From Onthophagus taurus (taxonomy: Eukaryota > Arthropoda > Insecta > Coleoptera > Scarabaeidae), in NCBI RefSeq assembly GCF_036711975.1, contig NC_091968.1, forward strand, positions 8,246,001 to 8,310,000: a DNA stretch of 64,000 nt, written 5' to 3'. The notes beneath the pieces were generated by a model. The model searched no databases. It saw nothing but the letters and a program-made list of their open reading frames with translations, and was not told the DNA's origin. Made by a program: the position numbers and the translations under genes. Positions 30,216-40,619 of the stretch are shown here, one piece after another (positions within the stretch are counted from its first letter, which is position 1; each line of letters starts with the position of its first letter).

Positions 30216-31103
30216 ATGCCGAGACATAATCACTTTTCAAACGAAGAAATGAGAGACATGTTATGCGTTTACGCACAAGAACGTTTTTCTGGGCAAGCAG
30301 CATCCAGAAAATATCGTGAAATGTACCCTTACAGAAGGCAGCCAAACCGGAAGATATTTCAAAATATTTATAATCGATTGGGTGAAACAGGTTCATTTCG
30401 TCCAAAATATCATACAGGACGTCCTAAGATTATCACTCCGCAGCAAGAAGATAAAATTTTGGTAAGAATTGCGCAAAATTCTGAAATAAGCACTCGTCGA
30501 TTGTCTGCAGCAACTGGAATAAGCCAACCATCCGTGACTAGAATTTTACACAAGGAAAATTTATATCCCTATCATTTTATACCTGTGCAAAATTTACTTC
30601 CAACAGATTATCGAATCAGAGTTCAATTTTGTCAGTGGCTAAAAGGAAAATTGAATAATAATCCAACATTCCTAAATAACATTCTTTTCACGGATGAAGC
30701 AACCTTTACCAGACGCGGAGTTTTTAATTGGCGAAATAGTCATGCCTGGGAAACCGAAAACCCTCGTTTAAAAAAAGATAGACATTTCCAGCACGAGTTT
30801 AAAATAAATGTGTGGTGCGGTGTAATAGGCAATACATTACTGGGCCCAGTTGAATTACCTCCTAATTTAAATGGAGAGTCATATTTAATTTTTTTAAATA
30901 ATGACTTAGTCGACCTCTTGGGAGATCTTCCATTACAACTAAGAAGAAATATGTGGTTCATGCAAGACGGTGCTCCTCCACATTTTTCACGTGCTGTGCG
31001 CAAACATCTGAATGAAACATTCCCTCACCGTTGGATTGGACGTGGTAGTGAATTTCAGTGGCCACCATGTGTGGGGTTACATGAAATCAATGGTCTATGC
31101 TGA
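30216..31103 (+). CDS. mariner-like transposase (DUF4817 HTH), lacking the third catalytic Asp
   Basis: The frame starts MPRHNHFSNEEMRDMLCVYA. A helix-turn-helix covers residues ~8-70, a second DNA-binding helix ~85-115 (RRLSAATGISQPSVTRIL). The first catalytic Asp is D160 in ILFTDEATF and the second D251 in WFMQDGAPPHF. After RWIGRGSEFQWPP the expected RSPDLTxxDFFLW segment is missing: about a dozen codons are deleted near 31066 with a frame change, so this frame ends CVGLHEINGLC. The correct C-terminus continues in another frame at 31071-31269 (WGYMKSMVYAEPTINTRDEL ... GGGHVENLLQ). Everything else is intact. The loss removes the third metal-binding residue, so this copy should be inactive though its ends could still be used in trans. 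Confidence 0.9.
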   Translation: MPRHNHFSNEEMRDMLCVYAQERFSGQAASRKYREMYPYRRQPNRKIFQNIYNRLGETGSFRPKYHTGRPKIITPQQEDKILVRIAQNSEISTRRLSAATGISQPSVTRILHKENLYPYHFIPVQNLLPTDYRIRVQFCQWLKGKLNNNPTFLNNILFTDEATFTRRGVFNWRNSHAWETENPRLKKDRHFQHEFKINVWCGVIGNTLLGPVELPPNLNGESYLIFLNNDLVDLLGDLPLQLRRNMWFMQDGAPPHFSRAVRKHLNETFPHRWIGRGSEFQWPPCVGLHEINGLC

Positions 31104-31269
31104 ACCTACTATAAATACACGAGACGAGTTATGGAATAGAATTCAAGATGCAGCCAATTCAATACGAAATAATCCTGCTACATTTTTTAAAGTCAGACAA
31201 TCCTTAACCAAACGGTTAAATGCGTGTATAAATGCTGGTGGTGGTCATGTTGAAAACCTTTTGCAGTAG
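31071..31269 (+). pseudogene. transposase C-terminus, out of frame
   Basis: Continues the mariner-like transposase after the deletion: WGYMKSMVYAEPTINTRDEL, then SIRNNPATFFKVRQSLTKRL and the usual end NAGGGHVENLLQ. Confidence 0.85.
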
Positions 31270-31972
31270 CTCATAATTAAGCTTAAATTTAATTTAACTT
31301 CGCACAACATTAACATGTAGGTTTTGATAACAGTTGTCGTAAGTGGTCTTAGTTCAAGTCTGTTCTAATGTTGTATTTCGTTTTATTAACTGGCGTACAA
31401 TAAATTGTTTTATTACGTAATTTTTTTATGGTTTCAGTTTAATATTGTTATCAATTATCAATTACGGTTAGGTAAATGTCAACATTCCATGCCATGCTTG
31501 TGTCTTAACAGATTAATGCTACGTCGACCACCGTGAAATGTAGTGTAGTGAATTAGTAAAATTCAAATATCTCGAAAATCGTTAATATTTTCAAGATCAA
31601 AGAAGTATAGCTTTTTTCTACAGAAATGATAGGGCTATCCAAATTAAACAAGTATGTTGTAAAATAATGAGCGATAAAAAATTTGTAGCTGATTTCATCT
31701 AATTCATATGGCGCAAGTGGCGACATCTACGAGTTAACTCAAATCCTCTCACACATTATTGTTTACCCTTACAAAAACTATAAGTCAACTATGAGTCATT
31801 ATGTAGAAAAGTAGCTGATCTATTAACAAAAATCTATTTTATTTTTTTCGCTTTAACATCCTGTATCTCAGTAAGGAGCAGACTAAGACCCATTATTGTT
31901 AATGAAAATATTATTATTTTGGCCTCCTGAACGTACATTTACAATTTGGCCCATTACTTATGAATCACCCTG

Positions 31973-32450
31973 TATAATAAACACAAGTCCCTCACAAATC
32001 TACGGCGAGGCAGAGAAATCAATCCGAACACCGCACAAGCAACCGAGTACTCACAATAAGGTAAGTGAAATTTATGAGCTAGAAACCTAACAAAACGACG
32101 CTGAACCAACTCCAAACGGTACATGTATATGTGATACATTGGATTCCAAACCACCTAGCAAAAAGATAAAATACTATTAACATATGCCATATAAGCAGAT
32201 TTTAAGCAATCAAGATTTGAGAAGACATAGGTAGTTCTTAGAATAAACCCCAATTGTCTCATAGCTTTGAAAAAGATATACTCAATGTGATCTAAAAATA
32301 AGAGTTTTGAATCTAGCATCACTTTATCCCCATTGTGAGAGTGATAGACCACTATAATTATAGATTTTAATTTGGGTATTACTACAGAGCACAACTCAAT
32401 ACACTTTTCTTTATTAAACATCGAGAGATCCAATACTTCTGCGGAATACT
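31973..32450 (-). pseudogene. LINE 3: RT thumb/connection region
   Basis: The minus strand reads MDLSMFNKEKCIELCSVVIP, LLFLDHIEYIFFKAMRQLGF, AYMAYVNSILSFC, then VWNPMYHIYMYRLELVQRRF and VFGLISLPRRRFVRDLCLLY, which lead directly into the piece at 29409-29850. The catalytic RT palm is absent, so LINE 3 was 5'-truncated on insertion. Confidence 0.82.
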
Positions 32451-32770
32451 CTTTTTTTTATTGCCCATAGAACTCCTCTGCGTGTATACTGTGTCCTGCA
32501 ATAGTATGTATCAATAATTTTGTACATATAGTGCTTTTATTTCTTCTTCTGTGATCCAGTGCTCTGTTATAGCAATAATGTGAGCATCCCGGTTAGTGTT
32601 CAATAAGTTCACTTATAATTTACTTTGTTTGGCAGTCCCTGTATACTTAAGTTAACTACTTGAATAGTTTGTATGTTGGTTATTCTAGTTGTCTTTTCTT
32701 TTGAATTAACTATTTCACTTGAGTGGTTTTCTTGCGCGGGTGAAAAAACCATGTGACATAAGCACCATGA
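32451..32770 (-). pseudogene. LINE 2: endonuclease N-terminal part
   Basis: In two or three minus frames: TTRITNIQTIQVVNLSIQGL, AITEHW-like (NRALDHRRRNKS, shifted), and ILQDTVYTRRGVLWAIKK-like text, matching the N-terminal AP-endonuclease of Jockey/CR1-type LINEs. It continues into 29182-29403 once LINE 3 is removed. Confidence 0.6.
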
Positions 32771-32979
32771 GGCCATAATTGAGGATTCATTATTTTCTCT
32801 TCATATAGGTGATATACATCACAAAACGAAGTGACTGGATGAAGTTTAAAAAGATAGCTTGATCAAAATATTTCAGAGACCTAATATATCTAGGAAAAGT
32901 CACTGATTCGACTGTTAAATTAAATTGCAGAATATAAGTTCATGATCACTTATATTGTGTACAGAAACAACTTTATATA

Positions 32980-33739
32980 CAGTGTGTCCCACGATAGATG
33001 TTACAAGAGGTATAATGACTTAAAAATGTTTGAATTTTATTTCAAGGCTGAGGAATTAAGTAAGCCCTGCTTGGTGTGGAGAAAATTTTAAGTATATTTT
33101 CATATTTTGAAAATCAACTCGGCCTTGATAGTGAAGCGAAAACTATTTTGAGTAGGTAAAGTAAACTTTTTGTTCATGATACGGCAAAATATCATCAAGA
33201 AAAGTTATTCAGAATGAGAAATTATGGTACTATGCAAAATTTCAGAAAGATCTACATAGATTAATTAAACCACCATATTTTAGATTAGATCAGAGTGAAG
33301 AAAAAAAAAAAACAATGAAAGTGCCTTGAAAAAAAAAATTACTTAAGTAGTCACAAATATTGACACATAAATTGTATTATCCCTCAGTTTTACTTCACAT
33401 TTCAATTATATACTATACAATATTTATGTTATTTAAACTAAAATGTGATGGTTCAACCAAAGTAGATAGATCCTTCTGAAATTTTGTATAGGACCATAAT
33501 TTCTCATTTTGAACAACTTTTCTTAATAAAATTTTTCAGTATCATGAACAAAAAGATTACTTTACCTAAACTAAAAATAGTTTTCGATTCATTGTCAAGA
33601 CCGCCTTTGTTTTCAAAATATGAAAATATTCTTAAAATTCTCTTCACACCAAGCAGGGCTTAATTCCTTAGCCTTAAAATAAATTTCAAAAATTTTTAAG
33701 TCATTATACCTCTTGTAACATTTATCCTGGGACACACTG
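32980..33739. mobile_element. MITE with ~300-bp inverted arms
   Basis: Ends CAGTGTGTCCCACGATAGATG and CATTTATCCTGGGACACACTG, flanked by TA. The arms stay complementary for about 300 bp each (GTTACAAGAGGTATAATGACTT / AAGTCATTATACCTCTTGTAAC and AAGCCCTGCTTGGTGT / ACACCAAGCAGGGCTT). Non-coding, mariner-type by target. Confidence 0.88.
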
Positions 33740-34230
33740 TATTTAGGGGCAACACGTTCGGCATAGTTTCCATAGCCTTATGGCTCCATGGGGTACCATG
33801 GGTCTTATCACAGAAGTGTAGATCGTCGGATTTAATTCCCATGTAATCCCATTGCCCTTCGACATTGTGTGAGTACAAGCGTTGCTTTTTTGGTTTTGCA
33901 ACTATGTGTGATTTCCAAGATATTTCACCTGTGGAGCAAAGGTTAATGGACTGTTGCAGAAATAGGGTGGTGTTAAGTGTTTTTAGGATTTACAGAGAGA
34001 GTGTGCTCTTCACACCATCGTTCAACAAGTTTAAACTGTTTTCTATAACAAAGAAAATTGTTTTAATTTTAATTTGTAATCAATAAAATTTTAAATGAAA
34101 TTAACTTTGACATTTCAATTTTAACTGCCATTATTTCTTGATTCAATCGCATTCCGTTAGATGTCGCCCACTCACAAAGTATCTCTCCATCTCTCTCACT
34201 CTATTTATTTATTTCCTTGCGTAATCCCGG
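33740..34230. other. flank between MITE and MNT/MXD gene
   Basis: A minus-strand open stretch (33696-33878) reads NVEGQWDYMGIKSDDLHFCD, which I do not recognise. Nothing else stands out until composition changes towards CpG-rich sequence at about 34150, the likely promoter/5' UTR of the next gene. Confidence 0.3.
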
Positions 34231-34591
34231 GAGTTGTTGTTGTTGTTAAGGATCCAAGATAGCCATCCAGCTGTTCGTTGTCCTGCGCCGTGTTATTGCG
34301 CACGTATCGACACACGAGTGAAATCCGAAACCAGCCGAAACGGACCCGAACGCGTCACATTTAGAACAATCGGCGAAAAGAAGACAGTCGGTGCGCAACG
34401 GCCGTCGACGTCGGGACGCGTTTCGGTCTTTTTCCCTCCCTCATCATCACTCGAACTCTCTCTATCTCACTCTCATTTCCAGGATCTTACCTATACAAAG
34501 TCGACGAAACAGTGATAGCAAGTGTATAAAATTTTGTTGTTTTCTTGGAAAATTAATATTGTTTTTGGGAAAAAAGTGAACCCTATAACAA
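34231..34591 (+). promoter_or_regulatory. CpG-rich promoter/5' UTR of MNT/MXD gene
   Basis: Markedly richer in G+C and CpG than its surroundings (ACGTATCGACACACGAG, GGCCGTCGACGTCGGGACGC) and free of transposon sequence, ending at the ATG at 34592. No clear TATA box is placed. Confidence 0.5.
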
Positions 34592-35027
34592 ATGAGTAGC
34601 ATCGAAGCTTTACTCCGGGCCGCGGCCTTCCTCGATCGTAGCGACGACGACGCCGACCGCGTTTCCTTTGTTTGCGACCTATCAGCTGATCGACGACTAC
34701 TGATGCATAATATCGTCGTTTCTAATAATAATAATAATAACAACGATGGATATTCAAATTCCTCTTATGAAACTGCGGAACATGGATACGCAACAACGTT
34801 ACCGATGCCTCATCATCATCACCACCACCACCATCATCATCATCATCAAAGGGATCATAAAAATTCATTTGCCAATTCTGTTTTAACGGTTGGTAAAAGA
34901 CCTAAAACAAGAAAAAACTCGGTTGGAAGGTAAATTGCAAACGAAAAAAGAAAATCATTAATTTTTTTTAATTTATCATTTTTTTTTTGTTCCCCAGATC
35001 TAATCATAATGAATTAGAAAAAAACAG
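34592..35027 (+). CDS. Mnt: MNT/MXD-family bHLH-zipper repressor, first two coding exons (partial)
   Basis: Exon 1 (34592-34929) encodes 112 residues plus two bases. It starts SSIEALLRAAAFLDR, the SIN3-interaction helix of MNT/MXD proteins, followed by an acidic run, seven Asn (45-51), twelve His (74-85), and a basic VGKRPKTRKNSVG. The donor is GAAG|GTAAAT. Exon 2 is a 30-nt micro-exon (34998-35027; acceptor TCCCCAG, donor CAG|GTGAGT) coding RSNHNELEKN, the DNA-contacting basic region with the His and Glu that read the E-box CACGTG. The rest of the basic region, helix-loop-helix and zipper is not found downstream in this window, so the next intron exceeds 28.9 kb. Family members dimerise with Max and recruit SIN3 to oppose Myc. 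MNT versus MXD cannot be settled without the zipper. Confidence 0.88.
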
Positions 35028-36146
35028 GTGAGTTTGACATTTCTAACTTTTTATTAGATTTAATTTAATAAGAATTTATTGTTGTTGTTAACTTGGTTGT
35101 TCGATTTTCTGCTTGGTACCAAGGCCAACGCGATTCTATCCGATCCGATTCGAATCCTATCCTATCCGCACGCGAAACGTAGTGTGCCTTGGCAACTAAC
35201 TGAATAGGAATAAAAAAAAAGAACGGGGCCGCTGCCGTTTTTAAATGCGAACGAATAGAACAAGTGCAGTGGCGTAGGTCTGGTTTTTGTTTATATCGCG
35301 GTTATTTCTAGTTGCTATGCTGATTATTTTCAAAACATTTTTAAAACATTCTTTGGTTCAAAAACATTCTCGCCCTCTTTTTTTTCGTTTGTCAGATTAT
35401 GATGGAGTTTTGTTTATTTTGCGATTTAATAACAGATGGGATGTAAGACAAAGAAGGCGCACAAAACCTTCTTTTGTTAGTAAAAGACGGATGCTGGAAA
35501 GAGAGAGTGCATGTGAAAGAGAGATTAGAAAAAAAAGGAAGGAGAGGGATGGGACATGTAAAAGATAAACAGAGTGAAATAACAAAAATAAACAGTCCGA
35601 TGACTACATGAACTTAGTGAAACATGTGTTGGGTTGGTAATCGGTTATTTAAAAATTTAAAGGGACTATAAAATACGAGCTTTTTCCACTTAACTTTGTT
35701 GATTGAAAGATAATGACGGAAATGTTCCCTTTTAAAGTTTTATTACTTGTTGAGTATCAATAAATTATGATAATTGTTTATTGATGCGTACTAAAAAATA
35801 AAAAAAAAATTATTGATCTCTATGATAATTCTTGCTATAAATTGCATATCTCTATTTACTTTTGAGATACGTAAAATTGAATTAAAACTTTTTATTAATA
35901 AACCAAATTTCGAACTACAAATTTGTGCAATAATATTGAAAAGGGACTTGTTTAACAATTGAAGACCTTGCAGCAACAACGAGGCAGCTCTACTTTTTGT
36001 CAAAAATTAGTTAATACACTGTTGCACCCAATAAAATAGTAGCCATCAGTTGATGCAACCGAATGGCTGCTTCCACCTTTAAATTACAGCAAGAACAAGG
36101 CAGCACCTGAATGAGTTATACTTGAAGACATATGAACCTGCACTAT
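35028..36146. other. start of long MNT/MXD intron
   Basis: At 35100-35280 a CpG-bearing stretch (GATCCGATTCGAATCC, ATCCGCACGCGAAACG) resembles the promoter region in composition and may be regulatory. At 35950-35990 AATTGAAGACCTTGCAGCAACAACGA recurs inverted at 41810-41830 and 41980-42005, marking an old dispersed repeat. No exon is recognised. Confidence 0.35.
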
Positions 36147-36257
36147 ACAGGATGTTGCTGTAAGTCGTTGTATAATTTTCATCACAAATATTAGAGTGAA
36201 AATGATGTCGATTTGTGTAAAAAATTTTGATCTAAACCCATAAGTGGCTATGATATC

Positions 36258-37300
36258 TTGTTTGTAAGGATTGATGTCATCAAGAATCTTTTCAAATTCA
36301 ATCTTGTTAAGGAAGAAATCAGACACTCAAGGGGGATCCCATAGGCAACTAGCTCTGATAAGGTGTAATAATCTTCGTTGAATTGACAGAAGTTGTGTTT
36401 AAGACAGTGTTTCAGAATATTGAATAAGTTATTAGCATCGTCTTTATCGTCTATCTTTTCTGTTAAAGTTTCTCTCACTATCTCTAGGGTTTCTATTGTT
36501 GGAATATTAGTATATAGGTTAGGTTAGTTACGTCGAATGATGAGATTCTGAACTCTTGGGGAAGTTTTAATTTACTAATCAATTCAGTTAATTGATAACG
36601 GTCAGAAATGGTGTGTTTAAGTTTGAAATTTATCTCTTTTTTGAAAAAGGTAACTAAGGTTTTGGCAAGTTTATGAGTGTTAGAATTAATGGAAGAAACT
36701 ACCGGTCTTATAGGGTTATATTTCTTGTGTAATTTAATGAGTGAATAAAGTTTCGGGATCAGAAGCTTCATATTAATTAAAGTATTAGGGTTACCTAGAT
36801 ATTTCTTAACGGTGTCTTCTGATTTCTTGGTGATGTGTTTGGTTGCCTTTTGGAATTGATTTGTGGGGTTTCTTTTGACTTTGCAGAATCCATTGGCTTG
36901 TAGGAATTCTTCTGTTTTATTGTTGTACTCGTTTTTGCTTAGAATTACCATTCCTGCATTTTTGTCGGCTGGGGTGATTATGAGGTTGTTCTCTTTTATT
37001 TTCCTTTTTATACTCTTGATAGTCTTCAGGTACAATCTGTTCTTTCCTGATTTTCTTTCTTGCTGTTATATCTTACTTTTTGTTCCTCCTTCATGAGTGC
37101 TTGTTGTAGGTCTTTTTTGATTATATTGCGGCTTGAAGTTCTATGGCCAATATGGGTAAATTAGTATCAATCTTTGGGGCGAATTTCTTACCCTTGTATA
37201 AATAATTCATTTTCTTTTTGGGTGAAGTTTACATTTGAAAGATTAGTTATTCTTGGGTAGAATTTATGAATGCTTTCTTGGTTTCATGACTTTGACGAAA
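36258..37300 (-). pseudogene. PLE 3 reverse transcriptase, N-terminal and finger part
   Basis: Minus strand: FYPRITNLSNVNFTQKENEL, then IITPADKNAGMVILSKNEYN (36493-37035), LYSLIKLHKKYNPIRPVVSS, ELISKLKLPQEFRISSFDVT, and after a frameshift near 36500 TLTEKIDDKDDANNLFNILK and HNFCQFNEDYYTLSELVAYG with IPLECLISS in place of MGSPLSGLL. The end reads FFLNKIEFEKILDDINPYK. It is dead: the YVDD and nuclease are missing. Confidence 0.87.
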
Positions 37301-37923
37301 CCAAGAATGTTAAAATTCTACACCAACTAAACAAAAGTTTTCACAATGAACTACTTGAATTCTATGATCAGATAGCACGAGAGGGTCAAACTAATAAGTT
37401 AGTCTGATGCCTGCAACTATTTTGATGCCTTACCCTTAATTCCTTTGCCCTCCCATTCCGCTTTTGCAAATTTTGTTGTATTCTTGTCGTTCTGTATTCT
37501 CATTTCCGTCTGTTTCATTAAACTGATTATACTTAAGTTGAATTATTTTCTATTTTTATGTTGAATTACTTTAAGTTAATTTTTAATCTGTTGTAATTTT
37601 CGTCTGAGCTCGTTTTATTAGTTGTTTGAAATTTCTCATAACATATTTTCTTTATATTGTTCACTAGATTACCGACCTGACATATAAAAAATAGATTTAA
37701 CCTAAAATATAAAAATTTTTGTTATGTTCTCCAACCACGTTACATCTGATTTCTTGTATCTTCTGATAGTTCATATTTCTATTGACTTTGTTTGATTTTA
37801 TTCTGCCGAATGTTGTTGACGTTAAAGCCCCTATGACGTAAGTTTATAAATGTTTATTTTAATTTAAGTTAAAATTTTTTCTCACATTTTCAATGTTATT
37901 TCATTTATTTTTTAAACGTTCTT

Positions 37924-37952
37924 CTGATGATGTTCAGTGAACGAAACCGGTA
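37924..37952 (+). ncRNA. hammerhead ribozyme-like motif near PLE 3
   Basis: Canonical CTGATGA, stem II GTTC with GAAC, GAAA, palindromic stem III ACCGGT, triplet GTA, and stem I TCTT with AAGA. All elements present. Confidence 0.72.
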
Positions 37953-38445
37953 AAGACAAATAAATTAAACAAAATTCACCACAGTAAAAATCGTTTTTTG
38001 ATACCTACTTATCACTTTTGGTGCAAAAAAAAAATGGATAATCATCTACAAAATTTTCAATATGGTTTAGAAGGACTAAATTTGACAAATACTGTAATGT
38101 TATCATAAGAAATCGTTTAAAATTGGAAATGTCGAACCACGGAATCAATGCGATAGTAGACGCCACGAGAGCTGGCAGTAAATCATCATTTTCCGCTCTT
38201 ACAAATGCTATACGTAGTTCATAAACCGCTAGAGAGTAATGTGTGTTGGAAAGAGATAGCATTAGTTTAATATATCTGCTGTACAATTCAAATGGCCACG
38301 TCAAAAAAGTACGTCTGTTCTTCCAAGGGATGTCACTTTATAATTATAACCTCAAATCGAAACGTCTTGTGAGCGTTGTCATGAATCTGTTAGTGTTTTC
38401 GCAAGCCGAAAATGTTTTCTTTGAAAGGAAAATCATTAAATAATG

Positions 38446-39361
38446 GCTTTGTTCGTTGGGACTGCACTACTCTGCACGACATGCACTCGTATGACGTCAT
38501 AGTGCAATGAAGTGTAAGTCAGTGCAATGTCATGTCAACTTAGTGCAGGTCAGAAAAGTGTGTAAACCGTGGTCGCAACGAACAGATTTTTATAAAAAAA
38601 AGTGTATAATATTTAAAATGGACGAACAGGAGATTGTCAGCGAAATACTGGTGGAAAATTAAATCATTGCAGAATGTTTTTTAGTAGCGATTCATCAATT
38701 ATTATTATATTATTATTATTTTTTATTTTTTTCAATTATTAGCGAAATATATTTTCTACCTCAAACTACTAACCCTTACTAGTTCTTTCAAAACTACTAC
38801 TTAACGTATAAAGAAATCACATGCTAAATTGCACCAAAATCGATAACCAGTACTTGAAAAAAAAAAATTGGGGTGGTGAGGGTAGTTAATCCCAGGCACT
38901 CCTAAATGAGAAAAAACACATAATTAATATTTTTAAATGTACTATAAATGTATTTAATGAAGCCAAAATCGACAGGGTAGTTTTTAAATTTTCCAAAAAA
39001 GTAGGGGTAGTTTTCTACTGCCTCTACTGGGATTGAATATACTGTGTTCTCTAATACAACAAATATTAATTATTATAAGGTTTTATTTCTTAATATTTAA
39101 TATTGATATTAATTATTACAAAACACGCTTTCAAATATTCCGCCATTTTAGTTACACTGCATTAAACTGCACTTATTGAACTTAATCGAAAGCAGGTGCA
39201 ACAAAATCTGCACTAACTTGCACCGGCTGCACTAAATTGCACTGCAGATGGCCCAACGAACAGTATAAATGCAACTGCACTATCCCCAACGAACACACAA
39301 CATCTGCACTAAACTGCTTAGTGCAAGTGAGTGCAAGTAGTGCAGTCCCAACGAACAAAGC
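38446..39361. mobile_element. non-autonomous TIR element with GTGCA-rich interior
   Basis: Ends GCTTTGTTCGTTGGGACTGC and GCAGTCCCAACGAACAAAGC are perfect inverted repeats extending to ~26 bp (ACTACT / AGTAGT). Both subterminal zones are dense in short GTGCA/TGCAC words (CTGCACTAAATTGCACTGCAG and others), like transposase-binding repeats. The centre is AT-rich and non-coding. Flanks TAAT on both sides may be the target duplication, slightly offset. Confidence 0.8.
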
Positions 39362-39511
39362 TAATCTTTGACAATGCTTGACATATAACCTCCATTACTA
39401 ACATAACCTACATTTAAATGTTTGTGGTGAAATAATCTAAGTCGTACGTCCATATCTTGATTCATACCATTTTTAAGCGAACTGCCAGCTCTCGTGGTTT
39501 CTACTATATAA

Positions 39512-40334
39512 AGAGTTCACAAAGGTTATTTTTTTTAACTTTTATTATGTCATAAATCCTTAAATTTTCCAACTGTTTCTAAAAGCCTATTTCATTTCAA
39601 ACTTATTTTCACTCTTCGAAATTTTTGATTAGACGCGATTTCGAGATATTTGCAAAAAGATACAACCTCGATTTTGGATTATTTTCATTAATCGTTGAAA
39701 CAAATTGTAAGTAAAGACAACCTGATAGAAAAACATTTCTAAATATCGAAAGACATTTACGTGAGACAGGAAATTTAAGACAGAAGTATGTAAATAACGG
39801 GAATCTAACGTTCCCAACTAGAAGAAAACATTTTCAATTTTATGACAGATCGTAATACTGCTGATAGAAACAGTTTAGACATTTCAGAACATCCAAAGGT
39901 ACGTCTTGGCATATCCTACATGAAAAGCAATTGTATCCATCCATTTGTCGAGAGTACAAGAATTTAAAATTGTTGATCATCTATTGCAAATACAGTGTTG
40001 CCATACTATGATTGAAAAATGTACTTACTAGTGATGCTGCGTTTTTAGAAAAAAATAGTTTTTACAGATAACCATTAATTTGATAAAAGCTGAAGAATAA
40101 TTGTACTGAAAAAATCCGGATTTTATGCTACGTTGAGTAATAATATGAGATTCTTTTAAAAGAACTTAAATCTTTTTGTGAATAACTCAAAAACGATGCG
40201 TCTAATCAAAAATTTGTAAGAGTAAAAATAATTTGAAAATGAAATAGGCTTTTAGAATCAGTTGGAAAATTTAATGGTTTATGACATAATAAAAAAGTTT
40301 TAAGGAAATAACCTTAGTGAACATCCTGTATAGC
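39512..40334. mobile_element. foldback MITE in right arm of family A element
   Basis: AGTTCACAAAGGTTATTTTTTTTAACTTTTATTATGTCATAAA on the left pairs with TTTATGACATAATAAAAAAGTT...AATAACCTTAGTGAAC on the right, with further pairing (AAGCCTATTTCATTTC / GAAATAGGCTT; GATTAGACGC / GCGTCTAATC). Inserted at TA. Non-coding. Confidence 0.72.
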
Positions 40335-40619
40335 ATTGATGCCGTGTTTGCATATTTTCAAAACTGATCTTAAACGATTTGTCATGATAACATTGCACTG
40401 TTTGCCAAATTTTATCTTTCTAAGACAAACCATATTGAAAATATTTAAGAAAATTAATTTTCTTAACTTTGATGGCCTATATCTTAGCCATTTATGGATT
40501 TAGACCAATAATTTTTACACGAATCGTTATCATTCTGACTCTAGTATTTGTGATCAAAATTATGCCACAACTTACGGAAACAGCCTGTATAGTAACTTGA
40601 AAATTACACAAAAAAAAAG

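Larger units (their letters stand above)
29851..31972 (+). mobile_element. mariner-like element, nearly complete
   Basis: 2.1 kb with ~250-bp terminal inverted repeats (CAGGGTGATTCATAAGTAATG ... CATTACTTATGAATCACCCTG) that match almost perfectly, flanked by TA (29849-29850 and 31973-31974). Carries a transposase of the DUF4817-HTH type in plus orientation. The good match of the arms indicates a recent insertion. It sits inside LINE 3, which sits inside LINE 2. Confidence 0.93.
36258..38045 (-). mobile_element. Penelope-like element 3, truncated
   Basis: Minus-strand PLE sequence occupies 36258-37300, truncated at its 3' side within the RT domain before YVDD. A non-coding part up to ~38045 contains a hammerhead motif in the opposite (plus) orientation at 37924, again suggesting an inverted partner copy at the 5' side. 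Confidence 0.75.
36147..40590. mobile_element. large family A TIR element, host of three insertions
   Basis: The left arm (36147-36257, continued at 38046-38190) and right arm (39483-39511, continued at 40335-40590) are inverted copies: ACAGGATGTTGCTGTAAGT / ACTTACGGAAACAGCCTGT at the tips, AGTGAAAATGATGTCGATT / AATCGTTATCATTCTGACT, AATATGGTTTAGAAGGA / CTAAGACAAACCATATT, and GTAGACGCCACGAGAGCTGGCAGT / ACTGCCAGCTCTCGTGGTTTCTAC. Arm order is only coherent once the insertions at 36258-38045 (PLE), 38446-39361 and 39512-40334 are removed. Related to 11422-12530. Confidence 0.75.

Noticed and set aside
33696..33878. Minus-strand frame NVEGQWDYMGIKSDDLHFCD as a host exon
   Set aside because: Looks protein-like but overlaps the MITE end, has no splice context I can defend and no recognised family.
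35287..35568. 93-codon frame after the MNT/MXD micro-exon as exon 3
   Set aside because: It does not encode the expected remainder of the basic region, helix-loop-helix or zipper; the frame is Arg/Lys-rich by chance.
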